DNA of 64,000 bases from Axinella damicornis (taxonomy: Eukaryota > Porifera > Demospongiae > Axinellida > Axinellidae), in assembly GCA_963931865.1 (NCBI GenBank), contig OZ007516.1, positions 8,487,615 through 8,551,614 of the forward strand, read 5' to 3'. Below the pieces are notes generated by a model that saw only the letters and a list, made by a program, of their open reading frames with translations, searched no databases and was not told the DNA's origin. Position 1 is the first letter of the stretch; every line of letters starts with the position of its first letter. Below, piece after piece: positions 23,917 through 35,178 of the stretch. The translations under genes and the position numbers were made by a program.

Positions 23917-24430
23917 TGGCTGCATACTTTCTGTACACTTGTGAGTCTTTCAGCAATGTTGTCTCTCTTGGAGTAGCTATTTAAATTGCTTTTGTATCAG
24001 GTTTTACTTTCTGTACAGATCCTTCCCCACTGCAGTGATTCCCACATTTGTTCTGTTGTTTGTTTAGTTAGTTCCCTTAGTACCATCATCTGTGTAGGTC
24101 TAGGGATATTTTTTCTGGTAGCCTCTATTTTGATGGCTGCATGCTTTCTGTACGCTTGTGAGTCTTTCAGCAATGTTGTCTCTCTTGGAGTAGCTATTTG
24201 CTTTTGTATCAGGTTTTACTTTCTGTATATACAGATCCTTCCCGTGCACTGCAGCGATTCCCATGCACATTTGTTCTGTTGTTTGTTTAGTTAGTCCCCT
24301 TAGTACCATCCTCTGTGTAGGCCTAGGTCTAGGGATGTTTTTTCTGGTAGCCTCTATTTTGATGGATGCATACTTTCTGTACGCTTGTGAGTCTCTCAGC
24401 AATGTTGTCTCATCTTGGAGTAGCTATTTG
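23783..24430. repeat. ~210-bp tandem array, three copies
   Basis: Units start near 23783, 23991 and 24203, each with TTTGTATCAGGTTTTACTTTC, TTGTTCTGTTGTTTGTTTAG and TTTTCTGGTAGC. Copies differ by small indels. The minus-strand ORF over them (24100-24402) is a repeat translation. Confidence 0.85.
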
Positions 24431-25855
24431 CCTCAAAACATGTGGAACTATATCACTCTGTTCAGTTGTACTTGCCACCAGCTTCACCGTGATAGCTACT
24501 AGTAATTTTATATCTCTGTGAAACCATGTACAGAGGAATAGATAAAACTGGGGCTCAAGGAATTAATCTTTTCCCTCCTTCCTTCAATTTTAATGTCATT
24601 TGCTGGATGGGCTGTGAAGAAGAGGCTGTACTGAGCAAAGATACTCAATAGAGCACATGAAGAAGGAGTGACGATAGTGAAGACGGAATTGTGGGGATGC
24701 AAATAACTGTAACACAGAGAAGAACCCAGAAAACGTAGTGTAGCCATTTCATACCCCGTGTCACGGCTGTGAGTTTCCTATATATTACACAAAGGTAATT
24801 CTTCCAAATATGAAGGGCATAATCACAAACAAATTAATTAACAGAAGGAGATGAATTATAGCATTGTAGTATGATAATTAGCTTATACAGTAGTAAAAGG
24901 GAAGTCCTCACATCAATTATGTTACTACAAGAGTTCAGTTTCATCCTTTCATCCACATTACAGATGAGTGCAGTAATGAATACAAACTAGTACTCAGTTT
25001 GGTAAATAGTATATGAATATCAACTCATTTGCTCACCAATAACACATGGAACTCCATCAAAAAAGCTATATACTATGAACTCTAAATGTTAGCACAAGAC
25101 ATGTACACTCACCCAGCCAAGAACTTTTGCAAGCGTTTGCGAGAACTCCGATTCTGAGGGCTGATACCTAGCTAATACTGTCCCAAGCTAAGAGAAAGTC
25201 GCACTTTAGATTCAGAATTATCATTATCATGCCCCATGGTGTACTGATAATTCCTGGTGTGATTACATTCTCCACTGTAACAAGTTGCTCTATAGTGAAA
25301 TCAAATCCAGCATTGCTGAGCTATAGTCCATTGGTACTTCCAACATTTAAAATACCCATAACTTGATTTGGGCTTCTTTCAAGTTCATGGTCATTTTCCT
25401 CTTTACAGCAACACTATGAATAGCTATTCTTTGTTTTGAGATCAAAGTTTCTTGTAGAAAGTAGAGGTGTTTTTGACCAAAGCATCTTCCAGGCTTTTGA
25501 AGAGATGCAACTCCTTACTGAGTGGGTTTGTCGGTACGCAGTTTTCTCCAGTTCAATCTGCAGCTGTGGTTACAAACACCGTGCAGTGCTGCTGCCAGCG
25601 TCAGGCAGACACTAGCCAGCTCTTTCACAAATGGCATGTTAGTACTGTAACAGCAGTTCAGTCGTGAATGCTGTCAACAAGTTCCAGGCCTAGCACTATC
25701 AACGCAGGCTTCACAGTTTCCTTGGCATGTATGTCATGTAGCTTGTATAGTCCCTAACAGCAATGACTCAATGATTCCCGTTTGCATTTCAGTTATGCAT
25801 GTGAAATGCAGGGATACATTAGTAGCAGAATTTACTACTAATACATAAATGTACC
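24431..25855. other. Intergenic, no gene seen
   Basis: A minus ORF at 24508-24747 (MATLRFLGSS...) has a hydrophobic centre but no family match I can name. The rest has only short ORFs. Confidence 0.35.
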
Positions 25856-26060
25856 CTAATTAAATTCCACAATTGACGTACTTCGCTGAATATCAGCTGG
25901 GATGCTGTTCCACAAAATAATAGTTGTAGGGAAAAATGACTGTTGGTAACTTCTTGTTTTGGCAACACAACCATATACTATATAATAGCTTTTCATGTAT
26001 GTTCTAGGGCCTTTCCACTGATTGTATGTGGTTGCCATGGTGTGAGTGGTGCAGTGGTTT
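25856..26060 (-). mobile_element. Non-LTR retrotransposon 3' relic
   Basis: The minus frame ends TRSYQQSFFPTTIILWNSIP, then ADIQRSTSIVEFN and a stop. The pattern (S-F-F-P-x-T-I-x-x-W-N-S-I-P) is the usual C-terminal tail of LINE reverse-transcriptase proteins. No RT core is found upstream, so only a 5'-truncated tail is present. Confidence 0.7.
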
Positions 26061-26865
26061 ATGCCTGTGTCATCTGCCAACAGTCCATCAGTATATGCAG
26101 GTGCACACATTTGATTTGAATTAAAACTTTTCCAGCCTGATATGCCACCATGGGACACCTGTCGACGTCCCCTCTGTCTGTTATACTGCACCCTGCAAGC
26201 TGACGGAGCATGCATTATCACTCACTGCATTGAACGTATATATACGTATGGGTCATGCCCGAATGCATGACAAAACAGCATTTTCCTGCATGGATCTGCA
26301 AGTAAGAGATATATATTGTGTCCTGTCGTGTACCAATGTTGGTGTCTGAAAGAATGTAAGATTACCACATTACATCACCGGCATACTTATCGATCCAGAA
26401 GCATACTTAATACTGCCCTATTCTACTCAGGGTTGCGGTGCTTGTTCTGAATTGAGGAACATAATATCCCGATAGTATAATATTTTAGGTAGCACCTCCC
26501 AAAACGAAATACTATTGTGTAACAATACATGCCAATGTGCTACCTAAGCAATGAGATTACTCGACACTTTACTGACCACCATCAATTTCGCATGAAGGGA
26601 AGAATACCACTCATGTGGAAACGAGTGGAACTCAGGCATAGGGTCCTTGTTTGAAGGGTGCCCACACCTACAACTGCACTTTGTCTGTTAGGTACAATTT
26701 GCTGTGCAATAATGATCAATTCACGCAGCTATATCTAGTGAAATATAATACACAATGGCATTAACTGCATCATCCCGGGTAAGTGATTGTTCATCGAGAA
26801 CTTCAGCACTGTGTAACTGTGTTGGTGACCGTATGACCCCCACACATGCACAGCAATATGAAGGA
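26061..26865. other. Intergenic; small palindrome at 26485-26547
   Basis: TTAGGTAGCAC at 26485 is mirrored by GTGCTACCTAA ending at 26547, a 63-bp inverted-repeat unit. Otherwise nothing recognised. Confidence 0.4.
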
Positions 26866-27927
26866 CTAGGTTGCTGGCACTGGTAATCTACTGATGCGAT
26901 CACAGCAGTATACGGGCAGTGTTGTCCAGTTGTATATATATGCAGGTTTGGTTTCAATTTCAGCACCACACAAAGTGCCCTTTCTATTCAAAGTAGCAAA
27001 CTTTTGATACATATCTGGAACAAGCTGCTTGTGTGAAACGATGTAGTTGTTATTGCAACCGTGAGAGAAGGACTCAACATCAAACCGCAGGTCGTGCTTC
27101 CTCACGAGCTGGTACGGGGCCAGCCAACTCCCTACAGTGACGTCCTCATTGTTGTAGTGCTTTAACTTGCCAGAAAAACGCATCATTACCTCAAGCACAT
27201 CTTTGGACATGATGTATCCACCACCGAATGCGTAGGGCAAGTAGTGTCTGCACATGTGCCACTCTGTTTCAACCCATCTCCCCATGGGTTCTGGAGGTGC
27301 TCGGCCCATGAAGTACCCCCAATAGAGCCGCTTTTCACACTTCATCTTCCTCAAAGCAATTACCATTTTGTCCACTCTGACAAATGAGTCATCGTCCACC
27401 TTGAGAACATAGTCAAAACTGTCTACATACTTGTATGCCCATTCAAACGCTAGCTTTACTTTCATGGTGAGGTTCCAGTATGAGTCTAGAAGGTTTTCCA
27501 ATATGAGTAAGTCATGGTAACGTTTCTGTTCGTTGATCAGACTCTGCAGTATTTGATGGTTCAAATTATACGACCCAACTATAAATCTGGCTGTGACATC
27601 TACCTTTGAGCTGTTGCAGCCTCGCAGCCATGTGTAACGGATTGAATTTCTTTCGACCACTCCATTAGGTCTGGAGGGAATAAGTATCAACAGATGCAAT
27701 TTCTCTGGACAGAGTGTGTGATTTTGGTGACCAGTTGTAGGCTCATCGTAGACCACATCGCTCGGGAGTGCATCCGCAGTACATGTTCCGATTGATGTAC
27801 ACATGGTTAGCCACACCCCCGTGTTGCACGAGAAATAGCAAAGCAAACATGCCAGTAAGAACCCTAGTACGAACGAATTGAAGGACACCACCAGGCCAGG
27901 AACGCGCTTGGTGGCAGTTCTCAGCAT
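26866..27927 (-). CDS. B3GALT6: Beta-1,3-galactosyltransferase 6-like (GT31)
   Basis: B3GALT6 adds the second galactose of the Golgi linker tetrasaccharide that primes chondroitin and heparan sulfate chains. The single 353-residue ORF has a type II anchor (about residues 11-34), LLILIPSRPNGVVERNSIRY, the metal-binding DDD at 178-180 in KVDDDSFVRVD, LYWGYFMGRA, PYAFGGGYIM, and the ED pair at 261-262. The C-terminal part (KHDLRFDVES, GCNNNYIVSHKQ, YIYNWTTLPVYCC) follows B3GALT6 more closely than other GT31 enzymes. Human B3GALT6 is also intronless and of similar length (329). Its start is 161 bp from the divergent sulfotransferase, suggesting shared control. Confidence 0.88.
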   Translation of the reverse strand: MLRTATKRVPGLVVSFNSFVLGFLLACLLCYFSCNTGVWLTMCTSIGTCTADALPSDVVYDEPTTGHQNHTLCPEKLHLLILIPSRPNGVVERNSIRYTWLRGCNSSKVDVTARFIVGSYNLNHQILQSLINEQKRYHDLLILENLLDSYWNLTMKVKLAFEWAYKYVDSFDYVLKVDDDSFVRVDKMVIALRKMKCEKRLYWGYFMGRAPPEPMGRWVETEWHMCRHYLPYAFGGGYIMSKDVLEVMMRFSGKLKHYNNEDVTVGSWLAPYQLVRKHDLRFDVESFSHGCNNNYIVSHKQLVPDMYQKFATLNRKGTLCGAEIETKPAYIYNWTTLPVYCCDRISRLPVPAT

Positions 27928-28088
27928 TCTTCAGTCCAGCCATACACTCATTAGGTCCGGAAGCGGCCTTATATTACGCAGGCAGCATAGGTACAACAAC
28001 ATTCCATCGGTTGGCATGCATGCGAGCGGGAGCGTGATTCAGAAGTTACGGTGTTCACACAGACGATAAGGCAATTTTCTAGGATCAA
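27928..28088. promoter_or_regulatory. Candidate bidirectional promoter
   Basis: This 161-bp space separates the start codons of two divergent glycosaminoglycan genes. No TATA box is obvious at either side. The call is positional. Confidence 0.5.
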
Positions 28089-30460
28089 ATGCGATTTTTC
28101 AAGAGAAGATTCAAATGCACCCCCTGGAAGTGTATACCAGTGCTATGTGGGTTAACGCTACCGCTCATGGTGGTGCTGCTTAGCAAGGAAGAGGACGCAC
28201 AGAGAGTTAGCCACCTTCCTCGACTCCAAACAGCGTCAAACAACCTCATGCACAGAGGTTAGTCCAACTGAAACTGTGTAGTTGTAGTTACAAATGCAGT
28301 TGGATTACTGTATAGCTATAGATAATGTGTGGAGGAACACCATGTTAACGTATTACCTCTATATGCTACCATGGATTATCCATGATGCTACTCATGCAAA
28401 AATTTTAAACAATACTAACCACTGTCAAATCGCATTGGAATAGAAAATGCTGGTCCTATACCTTGAACAAATAACTAACATTTTGCGCGTTTCACAATAC
28501 TGCACTACTTTTCAACAGTGGGTGAGACCAAAATGGGTAATTAACGTTCCTGAAAGTGTCAATATGAATTTTAACGTCATAAACACTTCTGATGCAAATC
28601 CATCTTGACAGGCCTAGATACTTTACATGCATGAAGGAGTGTAAAACAATTTCTTCATGCTCTTGCACCCTTTGGTAACTGTTGTTGTAATTGTATGCAA
28701 GTCCCAGTTAGCTATACACACCCTTGGAAGGTCGCTTCATATTGCACTCTTAGTATAGTATACATAATACAGTAGTTCACATGCCTTAGCAGATTACTTT
28801 GTGAATTCTCGCGCTTGCATGATAGCAGTTGTTAGTGTAGGATTTCAACGTGAATATATTGGCCTTCCTATTACGGGCTATAATAATTATTATCTTTCAC
28901 ATGTTTCCATTCTGTTCAACTTTGATTACCTGTCTAGTGCCCAGATGAGACGAAAAATCCATAACAGTGTACATACTATAATCTGCTGCTTTTCAGATGG
29001 TGGGGATAATATGGGATCAGAAAGTGCAACAAAGAGTTCGTCACCCTGCAATTTCACCTTGGAATCTCAACTGCGCCGTCCAGCATATCTACGTCTCAAG
29101 TCAGGTAGGACCGCGAGAAATAAAAGTCATTGTGCATGGCTGTTTGATGAGGAAGAATATTGTTTTCTGTCCCATTAAAGATGCCATGAGCACAGATGAT
29201 ATTATCCAGAGGGATCTCAGTCTGTGCTCTGATATACTTTCAGGGAAGAATCACTTTTCCCAGACACAACAAGATGTCGTTAGACAGAACATGGCAGCCT
29301 TGCGGACTTTCATTCTTCCGCAGCATTTGTTGGGATACAATAATCCTTGCTGGTACACTGACTTTGACATACAGAATCTGCTGAACAGGAGCCTTGAACC
29401 TCGCATAGTTGCTAATCTTCCAAAGTTGGAAGAATTGTATTCCAAGCAAGAAGTACTTCAAGTGCTTGAAGAAATTCCTCATAGAAGAAAAAATAGCAAA
29501 TTGGTCACCGGACAACGCCAGCTGTTCTGCCTGCCAAGTGTATTTCTGGCTGGTTTTCCGAAGTGTGGCACAACAGCATTGTACGAGATGATCACCGCTC
29601 ATCCTGCAATAGCAACACCTCACAGCAAGGAGATACACTTCTGGAATGTGTTCAGTAAAACCAAGGACTACATTTATAAAGTGTTTCAATCTCTTCACTA
29701 CCTATATCACTTTTCACCAGCTGGGGAAAAGATTCTGCTCAATCCTAAGACAATTACCCTTGATGCAAGCCCCGACACCATACTGGATATCGCAATGACC
29801 AATTCCTCACTTGATTCCGATATATGCATTGTCCCCACAGTAATATCAACACTATTACCCGAAGCTAAGTACATTGTACTGATGCGTAACCCAGTTGACC
29901 GGCTGTGGTCTGCTTACTGGTACTTCTGCATAGAACAGCAGTGGAAGCAGAAAGGACACGGGGTAAACATTCCAGACACTTACATGAATCATGGACCAGA
30001 AGCTTTCCATGACCATGCTGTGGGCCTCATCAATGAATATGTTGAGTGCTTGCACAGCAACTCAACTGAGTTTGAATGCGCCAGGAGAGTCCCTCCCACT
30101 ATAAATGACTCGTGTATCTGCTCAGCTGGAAGGCTGAGTGTAGGACTTTATTATCTACACCTAGTGAAGTGGCTGAGCATAGTACCAAGACAACAGTTCT
30201 TGTTCCTGAGAGCAGAGGATCTTGCATCCCGCCCACATGAAGTAATGCATAAAGTGTGGAAGTTTCTGGCACTAGAGTCACCACTTGATGCAGACTTGCA
30301 AATCAGCCATGCCAATAGAAACACTTGGATGAAACGTCATAAAGAATTCAAGCTGTTGCCTTTAACACGGCATTTGCTTAGCTCATTTTACCACCCCTAC
30401 AACCAGAGATTAGCAGCCCTTCTCGAGGATGACAGCTTCCTTTGGACGGATTATCCGTAA
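28089..30460 (+). CDS. CHST15: CHST15-like carbohydrate sulfotransferase, three exons
   Basis: CHST15 transfers sulfate from PAPS to C6 of GalNAc-4-sulfate in chondroitin/dermatan sulfate, in the Golgi. I propose exons 28089-28257, 28997-29104 and 29181-30460 (518 residues). Exon 1 supplies the type II anchor (WKCIPVLCGLTLPLMVVLL after a basic start). Both introns are phase 1 with GT-AG ends (739 and 76 bp). The 5'-PAPS loop GFPKCGTTALYE lies near residue 217, the 3'-phosphate motif LMRNPVDRLWSAYWYF near 327, and RLSVGLYYLHLVKWLS plus FYHPYNQRLAALL follow as in CHST15. The ORF also stays open across the 76-bp intron with an ATG at 28997, but that product would lack a membrane anchor. The exact acceptor specificity is inferred. 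Confidence 0.85.
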
Positions 30461-32232
30461 CTGAGCTGATGTTCAGGTGATGCAGCTGCCATCAATACAC
30501 TGACTAGCTACTCTCTGACACATCCTCAGTCTCTACTGTGCTCTTTGTTCACTTTGTATGACAAATTGCAACATGCACTGCCACTGTATTCCTGCAGTAT
30601 GACCAAGGGAGTGAAAGATCCAGCGCTCATGCATGCAGCATTTCCGTATCATTTGTCATGCACAACTGTCCTACCATGAGACCTGTGCTCCGCAATAGGC
30701 TGCCAGCGTGAATTACTATGCATGCAACTCAACATCGCTCTCTTATCTGGCGACTTAATTTTGATCCAATATACAGTCCACATCATAATCAGGAAATGTG
30801 TGGCCACGGTGGCAGTAGCATGCAGTAGTTTTCCACTCATGGATAACGTATGTGAATGATCTGAGGATGTGGTGGGTGCATGACGTGTATACAACATCAT
30901 GCTTCCTGTATTTGTGTCTCTGTTGTATGGCTGCATGGTTCTGCTTGTGTAATGTCACCTAGCTCATGCTTAGTGTTGAATACCCATTATTACCTGATGT
31001 TTCTCTGGTAGCTACATGCATGAAGTTCTGTTCAGGACAGGTGTAATACTGTACTGGTAAGATCATTTGGTTTTGTAGGCTTATAAAAGGACCTGTGAAC
31101 TGCATTGTGGGTCAGTTGTCAATTGTAGTAGTCTCGCTCGTGGCCCAGGCCACTGTGGTCTGGGCCACGAGACTACAGCTTCGGCTATATACCACTTTAT
31201 GGCTTAGTTTAGTCCACTATGTACATGCATGTACTTTCCCAGCATGATAACAGTTTACAGTTTTCCTAGGTGATATGGGTCTTCCCTACATAATTTCTCT
31301 TGCTGTGCTGTGGTTTCTGTTTCCTTATATGGCAATGTCATCGACTCACTGCAATGTGCTGTATGCAGGTGTGCAAGCGTTGATTACAACTCCTTACAGC
31401 AAGCAATTTACAATGCACTATTGACTGACAGATTATAGTGGTGTAATAACTAATATTATAGATACAGAAAGACCAGTTGGATTGTGGATAAGTCCATTGA
31501 CATAGTGTAGATGCAAGAAAATAAATGACGTTAATTGTCAAGTTCCCCACAAATGTGCCTTGGGATGAGACAATGCAAGCAGCAGAAAAGTATCATACAA
31601 TGCACTCAAGTCAAATAATCCGCTCCACATTCATGTCGCACATTCCAGTTCTATGTTCACCTCCTCTAGCCCCACTTCCTTCCTGACGTACCGAACTGTA
31701 GAGCATGCACTAAGAAGACAAACTAATCTCTCGAGGCAGTACATGTACAATAGGCCCATTGAGCTTAACCTCCATGGCAACATGTTTTCTATAGTCTAGG
31801 TGTTTTACAAGAGACATTACTATTAGGCCCATAAAGCTTAACCTTTACAGCAACATGATACAGCATTTTCTAGTCTAGGGTGTTTGACTTCAAGTGGGTT
31901 TCATAAGAAAAAGACGTTGCAAAGAATCCCTTGAAAGGAACAGAATGGCTTCTGTCATCATTATCCCAGTTCAAAGTGCCAACCCACCATACATATCCAT
32001 GGTGCACACTGTAAATCATGGTATACAAATCTGATAGTGCACTGCTTTAGAAATGTGTAATATGAGTATTCAAATTCTAAGGAATATCGAACAATGGAAT
32101 ATATGCTGCATAAATATTTGTGAAGAGTGGGATGACCACCATGTATGGTAGGATGCTGGGGAAGAAAGTTTGGAAAGTGCTGATGAAATGGAAGCTATAG
32201 TTGGATCCACATATAGCCCTCTGTAACGTCCT
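30461..32232. other. Intergenic between sulfotransferase and sulfatase
   Basis: Holds the 31129-31175 hairpin element and a direct repeat of about 70 bp (TAGGCCCAT...AGCTTAACCT at about 31751 and 31825). The genes on both sides point into it, so it should hold both 3' ends. No further gene seen. Confidence 0.5.
31129..31175. mobile_element. Hairpin element, CTCGTTCCCAG family variant
   Basis: TAGTCTCGCTCGTGGCCCAGGCCAC is followed by its complement ending GGGCCACGAGACTA. Nearly all stem; the inner arm differs from other members. Confidence 0.65.
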
Positions 32233-33957
32233 TCACATACAACCAACTTCTGTTTGAGCGCTTCTCATTATTGAGAGTCTCCATGATTCAAGTTTGGCTA
32301 ACATTCTGTGAAGTTTATCCTCAAAAGAGGCAGAAATGTCTTGCGTTTCACTATAACCAGTATGAATGTTGTACAGAAATGCCTGGCCCATCCTTCCATT
32401 GCTGTATCCAACAAACGCTTTGTGTCCATTATCAATCAAAGTCATATTGTAGCTTCCATTGAAGTTCCCTAAGATGTTAAAAGCCCAAGCTATTGGTTTA
32501 AGTCTCACTTCAATCCCTCTGAGTATGGCTGGTAGAACTGAAATGCCATCTATTGTGCGATCTTGAGGCACTCTGGTGCCTAAAATGTCGCACACAGTTG
32601 GAAGAAAATCACTGGTGACAACAGGATAAGCTGAGACACGGTTGTGTTTAATGATACCTGGCCATTCAATGATGCCCGGAACTCGTATCCCACCCTCGTA
32701 CAGACTTCCTTTCCTCCCTCTCAGTCCCGCGGTTCTCCCTGGGGTCCTACCCTTAGGTCCATTGTCACTGACAAACCACAGCATGGTATTGTTGCTAACG
32801 TGATACTCACCAAGGAGCTCTCTAATTCGACCAACAGCCCTGTCCATTGCACTAATGGACCCATAATAATCAACTTGATCTGCTGTGTGCCCTCTCTTGG
32901 TGTATTTCTCGATATAGGGGGATACTGCTATATATCTAATGTGAACAGCATGAAAGGCAATATATGCAAAGAATGGCTGATCTTTGACAGCTGCATCCTT
33001 CAGAAACTGGGCAAATTCATTGACTACATACTCTGAGTCGTCACCAATTATTGGTTTGTCCTCCGTTACCAAAGCATCTGGCTTGCCTTCCACTCCAGCA
33101 TGGTAATTGCCACAGCATGGTGGCGGTTTACTTGTGTAATGCCCCAGATGACAAAGGGAAGCATTGAAACAGCGACAATTGGGATTTGCAGTTGGTACTT
33201 TGTGCTTGGTAACTTTCCATGTGTCAAAGCCATGCTGGCCAGGGTGGGAGGTGGGCCACTGTTGATTGCCACCTTGGGCTGGAATCAGGTCACCAAGATG
33301 CCACTTGCCAAAGGTGGCAGTGCGGTAGCCATGGTCCTTAAGGATCTCAGCAACTGTCACCTCTGATGTTGGCAGAGGCATCGGCACTGCACATTCAAGA
33401 TCTTCTTCCGCTTTACAGTTGCGACTACGTGTGTTAGCTGTCCACAGACAGTACCTGTTGTGGTTCCTTCCGGTGAGGAGGGTGCCCCTTGTTGGTGAGC
33501 ACACAGGTGCACCACTGTAGAAGTGTGTGAACTTGATGCTGTGGGGGCCAGATGCCATGGCGTCCAAGTTGGGTGTCTCTGCTGGGCCACCATTGTACCC
33601 CACATCTCCATATCCCAGGTCATCAGCCAGCACAAAGACTATGTTGGGTCGGTTGTTAACAGGCTGATTTTTGTCCACTGAAAGAAAGATGGTACTAATA
33701 ATGATTAATGTTACCATTGCAATGGCTACAGGTAACGCTGCTGACTCACAATGCAGTGGATCAAAGTCCTGTCCTTCACCATGGCTTTGAAGTAAACGGA
33801 TTAAGTCTGGCACAAACTTTGTCAGTACAAAGAGCGGAGTTAGCACGCACAGCAAAAGGCAGACACACTTTCTGAAGCACTTAACCTTCTTACTGAGCAA
33901 CATGCAAGACGATTTATATCTCCTCCTGGCAGCCGGTGAGTTCAGTACTGCATACAC
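32233..33957 (-). CDS. Formylglycine sulfatase, tandem copy 1
   Basis: Sulfatases of this class hydrolyse sulfate esters with a formylglycine made from Cys. The protein has ADDLGYGD (metal site), VCSPTRGTLLTGR (modified Cys in C-x-P-x-R), GKWHLG, a conserved FHAVH, WFVSDNGP (metal Asp-Asn) and GRKGSLYEGGIRVPGIIEWP. A basic stretch and hydrophobic segment (CVCLLLCVLTPLFVLT) form a signal or anchor. The ORF (574 codons) hides a likely 102-nt in-frame intron at 33678-33779 (GTGAAG...TTTCTTTCAG). Removing it gives 540 residues and a start region like copy 2. Animal ARSB or GALNS is the nearest function, but the EGGIRVPGIIEWPG region also resembles bacterial arylsulfatases, so the substrate is open. 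Confidence 0.85.
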   Translation of the reverse strand: MYAVLNSPAARRRYKSSCMLLSKKVKCFRKCVCLLLCVLTPLFVLTKFVPDLIRLLQSHGEGQDFDPLHCESAALPVAIAMVTLIIISTIFLSVDKNQPVNNRPNIVFVLADDLGYGDVGYNGGPAETPNLDAMASGPHSIKFTHFYSGAPVCSPTRGTLLTGRNHNRYCLWTANTRSRNCKAEEDLECAVPMPLPTSEVTVAEILKDHGYRTATFGKWHLGDLIPAQGGNQQWPTSHPGQHGFDTWKVTKHKVPTANPNCRCFNASLCHLGHYTSKPPPCCGNYHAGVEGKPDALVTEDKPIIGDDSEYVVNEFAQFLKDAAVKDQPFFAYIAFHAVHIRYIAVSPYIEKYTKRGHTADQVDYYGSISAMDRAVGRIRELLGEYHVSNNTMLWFVSDNGPKGRTPGRTAGLRGRKGSLYEGGIRVPGIIEWPGIIKHNRVSAYPVVTSDFLPTVCDILGTRVPQDRTIDGISVLPAILRGIEVRLKPIAWAFNILGNFNGSYNMTLIDNGHKAFVGYSNGRMGQAFLYNIHTGYSETQDISASFEDKLHRMLAKLESWRLSIMRSAQTEVGCM

Positions 33958-35178
33958 TCTTCAGTATACACTTCGTACTGGCAACAGAGGTATGTTAGCT
34001 TGCTACAAGATGCTAGGCAAGCAATAGTTACACAGGGATTCAGAAATACCAGAAGCTCAATGTCTCCTGCCTGGATTCAGCTGGTACTGACACCTGAAGC
34101 GCTGCGTCCCGCGTTCAGCTTTCGGTTGTCTCTTAGCTACGGGCCACAATTAGGAAGGAAGCCATGCACGGTAGGCTTCTGGCATAATAATTTGCCTTCT
34201 CCTAAACAGAAGCGTTACAACTTCAGTGTATCAATTATGCCTGCATGCTTCTTTGTCCTGTCTGTAGCTAACTGTCTATAGGGAGTATGCAGTACACCAC
34301 ATGTGTGTACTCTTCGACCTGCATGTAGCTAGCTAGCTATAGCTCAGAGTAGAGCAACTTATTTTGAGATTGTTAGCTAAGTTTGAAGTAATTAATGTTA
34401 GTGAATTTCTTTTCTTTGCTATATTATGACATAGTGCAGTTGCACACTGCACAAGGAGAAGGATTGTTTCAGGTCACCTCAGTCTCATCTGTTCACTGTC
34501 GTAATCAAAGAACGTGTACACAAGCGTGGCCTACAGTTTTCTCAGCAAGGTCATTGTTGCATGAAGGTAGCTAGCTGCAGGTGGAGTAGGAATGCTTATT
34601 AGTGCATGCATGCACTTCTAGAGTATCTACTCCTCCTAGATATATAGCAGGTGTCCTCCTAGCTACCAGGTGTCCGCCTAACAACAATGGAAGTACCGTT
34701 AACAGGCCCAAAATATAGACCATTTGGGCTGCATTTGTGTGTGATAACCACATCATGGGAGATCATACTGCATGAGAGACGCAACTGATCAATAGGTGAT
34801 GATCTACCACAGAGTCCCCTCATACTAGTCTCGTTCCCAGACCCCAGCGAAGATCGCTTGCAGTATCTTGAGGGGTACTGCAAGCAATCTTCGCTGGGGT
34901 TGTTTGGGTCTGGGAACGAGACTACCCACATACGTAGCTACACGGACTCCTGCATGCTTATGTGAATAACTAGCTATTGCCTCCAGGACAATGTCAAGAA
35001 CTCGCACTAACTAGACTAAGTAGTGTATGCAATTCAGTGTTGAATGTGCTGTTGAATGTAGATTTCTGCCATGCAACAGGGACGACAAGTGAGGTAATTT
35101 TGACATGTACACAGTACAATCATGCATATTGGCCAGCGAAATAACATTGCAATCCCTCCCTCCAATAATTCTTGTTTG
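33958..35178. other. Spacer between tandem sulfatases
   Basis: Holds the hairpin element at 34826-34924 and AGCTAGCTAGCTA words. It should include the promoter of the downstream minus-strand copy. No gene seen. Confidence 0.5.
34826..34924. mobile_element. Hairpin element, CTCGTTCCCAG family, long stem
   Basis: TAGTCTCGTTCCCAGACCCCAG starts a ~42-bp arm containing GCGAAGATCGCTTGCAGTA. The second arm repeats it inverted and ends GGTCTGGGAACGAGACTA. The inner arm sequence is not shared with other copies. Confidence 0.85.

Noticed and set aside
28997..29180. Start of the sulfotransferase at 28997
   Set aside because: This ATG directly follows a TTTTCAG acceptor; an upstream exon with matching phase supplies the membrane anchor.
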